From NCBI GenBank assembly GCA_045047085.1, contig JASFYT010000041.1:51439-115438 (forward strand): a stretch of 64,000 nucleotides of DNA. The letters are read 5' to 3'. The notes beneath the pieces are model-generated. The model was not told the origin of the DNA, did no database searches, and saw only the letters and a list, made by a program, of their open reading frames with translations. Shown here piece after piece: positions 61,582-64,000 of the stretch (position 1 is the stretch's first letter; the number at the start of each line of letters is the position of its first letter). Both the position numbers and the translations under genes were made by a program. This stretch comes from GCA-2401155 sp045047085. GTDB lineage: Bacteria > Pseudomonadota > Alphaproteobacteria > Rhizobiales > Rhizobiaceae.

Positions 61582-62081
61582 CGTCGCGCTCCTTAAGCCT
61601 TGGTTTGTCCCAACAATACGGTTGAAACAAAAACATCCGGTTAAATCACGACGATTACGGCCATTAATTTGGTATTTGCTCGCTACAAGGTTATTTTTTT
61701 CTAAATTTGCTTTTAGATACGCTTTTGCTGCGAACTCCTTGGGCCGCCTATTCATTAAGCAACATGGTTTACAAAGCCTTTTGAAAAATCCTTAATCGCG
61801 TTAACCTTGTCTTCATTTTTTGGTGCGTTGCCATATCAAAATCTTGTCCAAAAGCACGATTTGTGCCATTACATAAGGGATGCGGCAAGTACCTTTGAGT
61901 AACTCCGGCGTTAGTTGGGTTGTTTAATAGTGCGGATTTTGAGGACAATGAATGGCTGACGCGGGCTTTTGCTCGAGTCAACTGTGCATATATGGTCTCC
62001 AAAAATTTTTGGGTACTTCGTCCTTGGGCACTGGATATTTGTTGCTCTGCATGGGTATGTTGCTCAAATTGATACAGGGTT
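61582..62081. other. 500-bp gene-free stretch before the giant coiled-coil gene
   Basis: This lies between the divergent Hpt gene and the large gene starting at 62082. I see no gene. It holds a perfect 14-bp palindrome CCAAAAATTTTTGG at 61999-62012, 69 bp before the downstream ATG. A TTAATCGCGTTAACC stretch near 61790 recalls a CtrA site but with the wrong spacing. It probably carries both promoters. Confidence 0.4.
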
Positions 62082-64000
62082 TATGAGTATGGCGTCGAAA
62101 CCAAAGATTGATGAAACAAACGAAGCGGCTCTTTTAGCAGTAGAAGAAGCTCTATCGCTTGAAATTGAAGATATCAGTATCGACGACCTCAATACCCTGC
62201 CAGACGATGGGGATATTGAGATTGATCTCGATGATCTCGATATGGAAACATCCGACATTGAATTTGAAGATGATGACGCCGCAGAAGATGATAGCGACAA
62301 TTTTCTGGAACTTGAAAAGAAATTGGCTGACGCAGCCAATGACCTGCGCGAAGACACCTTTGAAGATGAAATATCCCAAGAGTACACACCTGGTTCTGCA
62401 CGTCCAGAATATGCCTCGGCGTCCAACAGATATGAATATTCTGCATCTTCCTCACAATCAGAAGATGTCGGCACAACCAATCTAGACAAATACAAAAAAG
62501 AAGACACACCCACCCTGTCAAACGACATGAGCATGGAAGTCCCCCAACCGGCAAATGATGACCGTCAAGGCAGCATAGCAGATTTGGTATATGCCCTGCA
62601 GCGCAAACCTTCGCCTCAGGCTTTCTGGGTTACAGGTCTTTTCTCTGTCGCATGGCTTAGTGCCTGCGGTTACTACGCCTACACAAATTTGGGCTCATCC
62701 GTTACCAATCTCACATCTGTTAGCGAAGTACTGACAATCCCCAATATCTTCCTGATGGCCGGTGTTGCAATTATTCCCATATTGCTCATGTGGTCTTTTG
62801 CCATCATGATAAGACGCGCGCAGGAAATGCGCTTTGCAGCCCATTCCATGACAGAAGCAGCCATTCGCCTTCTCCAGCCTGAACGGGTAGCACAGGATTC
62901 AATCACTACTGTTGGCAAGGCAATCCGCCGCGAAGTCGCAGCCATCGGCACCGGTCTTGAACGCGCTTTGGCACGTGCTGGTGAACTTGAAGTTCTTGTG
63001 CAAAACGAAGTCGTTAACCTGGAAAGGTCCTACGGCGATTCTGAAATTAAGTTACGCAGCCTCATTCAGGAAATGAGCGGCGAACGAGAAGCAATCATCG
63101 GCCACGCCGAGCGATTGAAAAATTCCATTGGCGGAAGCCATAAAAACTTCGCCAAAGAGTTGGCCGATGCGTCATCCCACATCGAAAAAACCGTCGCAAG
63201 TGCTACCCAAAAAATGCAGGAGAGCATTGATGCACGGCGCGACGCTGTATCTGCCAGCCTGAATGCCGCTGGTGAGAGCCTTGTATCCCTTCTTTCTAGC
63301 TCTGGCGAAGAACTGAAATTGCATCTGGCCGCTGGAAAAGAGGATTTGGCCGCTGTATTTACCGACCATACCAGTTCACTGACAAATCAGATCAGCACAT
63401 CAGGCAACGCGTTTGCAACGCTGATTGATACCAGAACCGCCAGCATCAAAGAACAAAGCTCCGAAATCACGCAACAGCTAAACGATGCATTGATAGGTCG
63501 TGCCAACGAATTCCAGTCAAAAATCACAGAGGCAGGCATCAATCTTCAGACTTCTTTGGACGAACGCCTTGTCCATATCGACAGCAGCTTAACAGATCGC
63601 GGCATGAAGCTGGTCACCGACCTTTCTATCCGCACCGAAGCACTCGACAAGGTACTGACGGACAGAACTGAAAACATTGGCCAAACGATTAGCGAATGCC
63701 TCTCCGGCTTCGGTAAAACCCTTACAGCTCAAGTAGATGATACTGTCGACAAACTGACAGAACGCGCCGACACTTTGGAGGCAAACACCCTTAATATCGA
63801 AGAGCGCCTCTCCTCACGAGCCGGTAATCTGGAACAAACTCTCTCCACCCATACAGATAGGTTGGAGAAAACCCTTGAGGTTACAAATACCGCAATTGGC
63901 CAAATGCTCGAAAAAAGCACCATAGGGATGGCCGAAAAAGCCATGGAAATATCGACCGATCTCAAAGAACAAAACACTGCATTCTCGACAACCCTCAATA
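62082..64000 (+). CDS. Start of a giant coiled-coil membrane protein, growth-pole-ring (GPR)-like
   Basis: The frame opens at ATG 62082 and is still open at the window end (639 full codons). Residues 1-160 are acidic and disordered. Two membrane helices follow at about 181-200 and 222-243, joined by about 20 residues. The rest is an unbroken Ala/Glu/Ser-rich helix with apolipoprotein-like repeats, several starting near ERL. This layout fits the large GPR protein needed for polar growth in Agrobacterium, a relative of Caulobacter TipN. The call rests on layout and general feel, not on a motif. Confidence 0.6.

Noticed and set aside
61782..61800. CtrA full site near TTAATCGCGTTAACC
   Set aside because: The two TTAA halves are five bases apart, not the seven needed for a full site.
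1..64000. tRNA, rRNA, transposase or prophage genes
   Set aside because: I looked through the gaps and reading frames and saw no cloverleaf, ribosomal RNA stretch, transposase motif or phage module. A computed scan (tRNAscan, Rfam) would settle this.

Overview
The window is chromosomal DNA from an alphaproteobacterium, most likely order Hyphomicrobiales (Rhizobiales), with moderate GC content and possibly a marine lineage. This rests on recognised families: a GlpVSTPQU glycerol importer beside glpD and glpR, a DUF1476 F1-ATPase inhibitor, the pur-bolA-grxD block, an scpB-scpA-nagZ-SPOR-argS-dgt block, and a start of a giant coiled-coil membrane protein resembling the Rhizobiales growth-pole-ring protein. 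Genus cannot be named from the sequence alone. I see no rRNA, tRNA, CRISPR array, transposase or phage gene.

Layout. 1-2780 (minus): end of a polysaccharide cluster, with a sugar transferase, a TPR-like membrane protein and the start of an O-antigen polymerase/ligase-like protein. 3218-11420: transport and regulation, with a PuuD-like glutamine amidotransferase, two MFS carriers, an SsuABC/TauABC-type importer with a GntR regulator, an AraC regulator and a hotdog thioesterase. 11536-20000: glycerol catabolism, with glpD-glpR reading left and glpVSTPQU reading right from a shared promoter region; a ribokinase-like gene and a XylB-like dehydrogenase follow. 21989-28204 (minus): a DksA/TraR zinc-finger protein and a six-gene set for maturing a molybdenum hydroxylase (TauE-like, CoxD, CoxE, split XdhC, MoeA/MobA fusion), without the hydroxylase itself.

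28318-30902: a binding protein, a P1 peptidase and a small membrane protein, translationally coupled. 31066-40041: purine synthesis (purB, then purCSQ, a lipoprotein gene, purL) followed by bolA, a 41-residue membrane peptide gene and grxD; ppa, an HpaI-type aldolase and the DUF1476 gene lie among them on the other strand. 40269-42844: two uncharacterised envelope proteins. 42977-53464 (minus): a 10-kb gene train glmU, ABC ATPase, dgt, argS, SPOR protein, nagZ, scpA, scpB. 53640-56820: YcjX/YcjF pair and a secreted protein. 56921-58695 (minus): folP-folB-folK. 58964-64000: MFS carrier, metal-site lipoprotein, ferredoxin, Hpt protein and the truncated giant coiled-coil gene.

Most interesting points: the two glycerol-transporter ATPases carry complementary defects that predict one working and one degenerate ATP site; a sugar transferase carries a decayed second copy of its own catalytic domain; a secreted protein is built from about eleven two-cysteine repeats, partly with an exact 20-residue period; and there are two copies of a short palindromic repeat, one forming the leader of purB.
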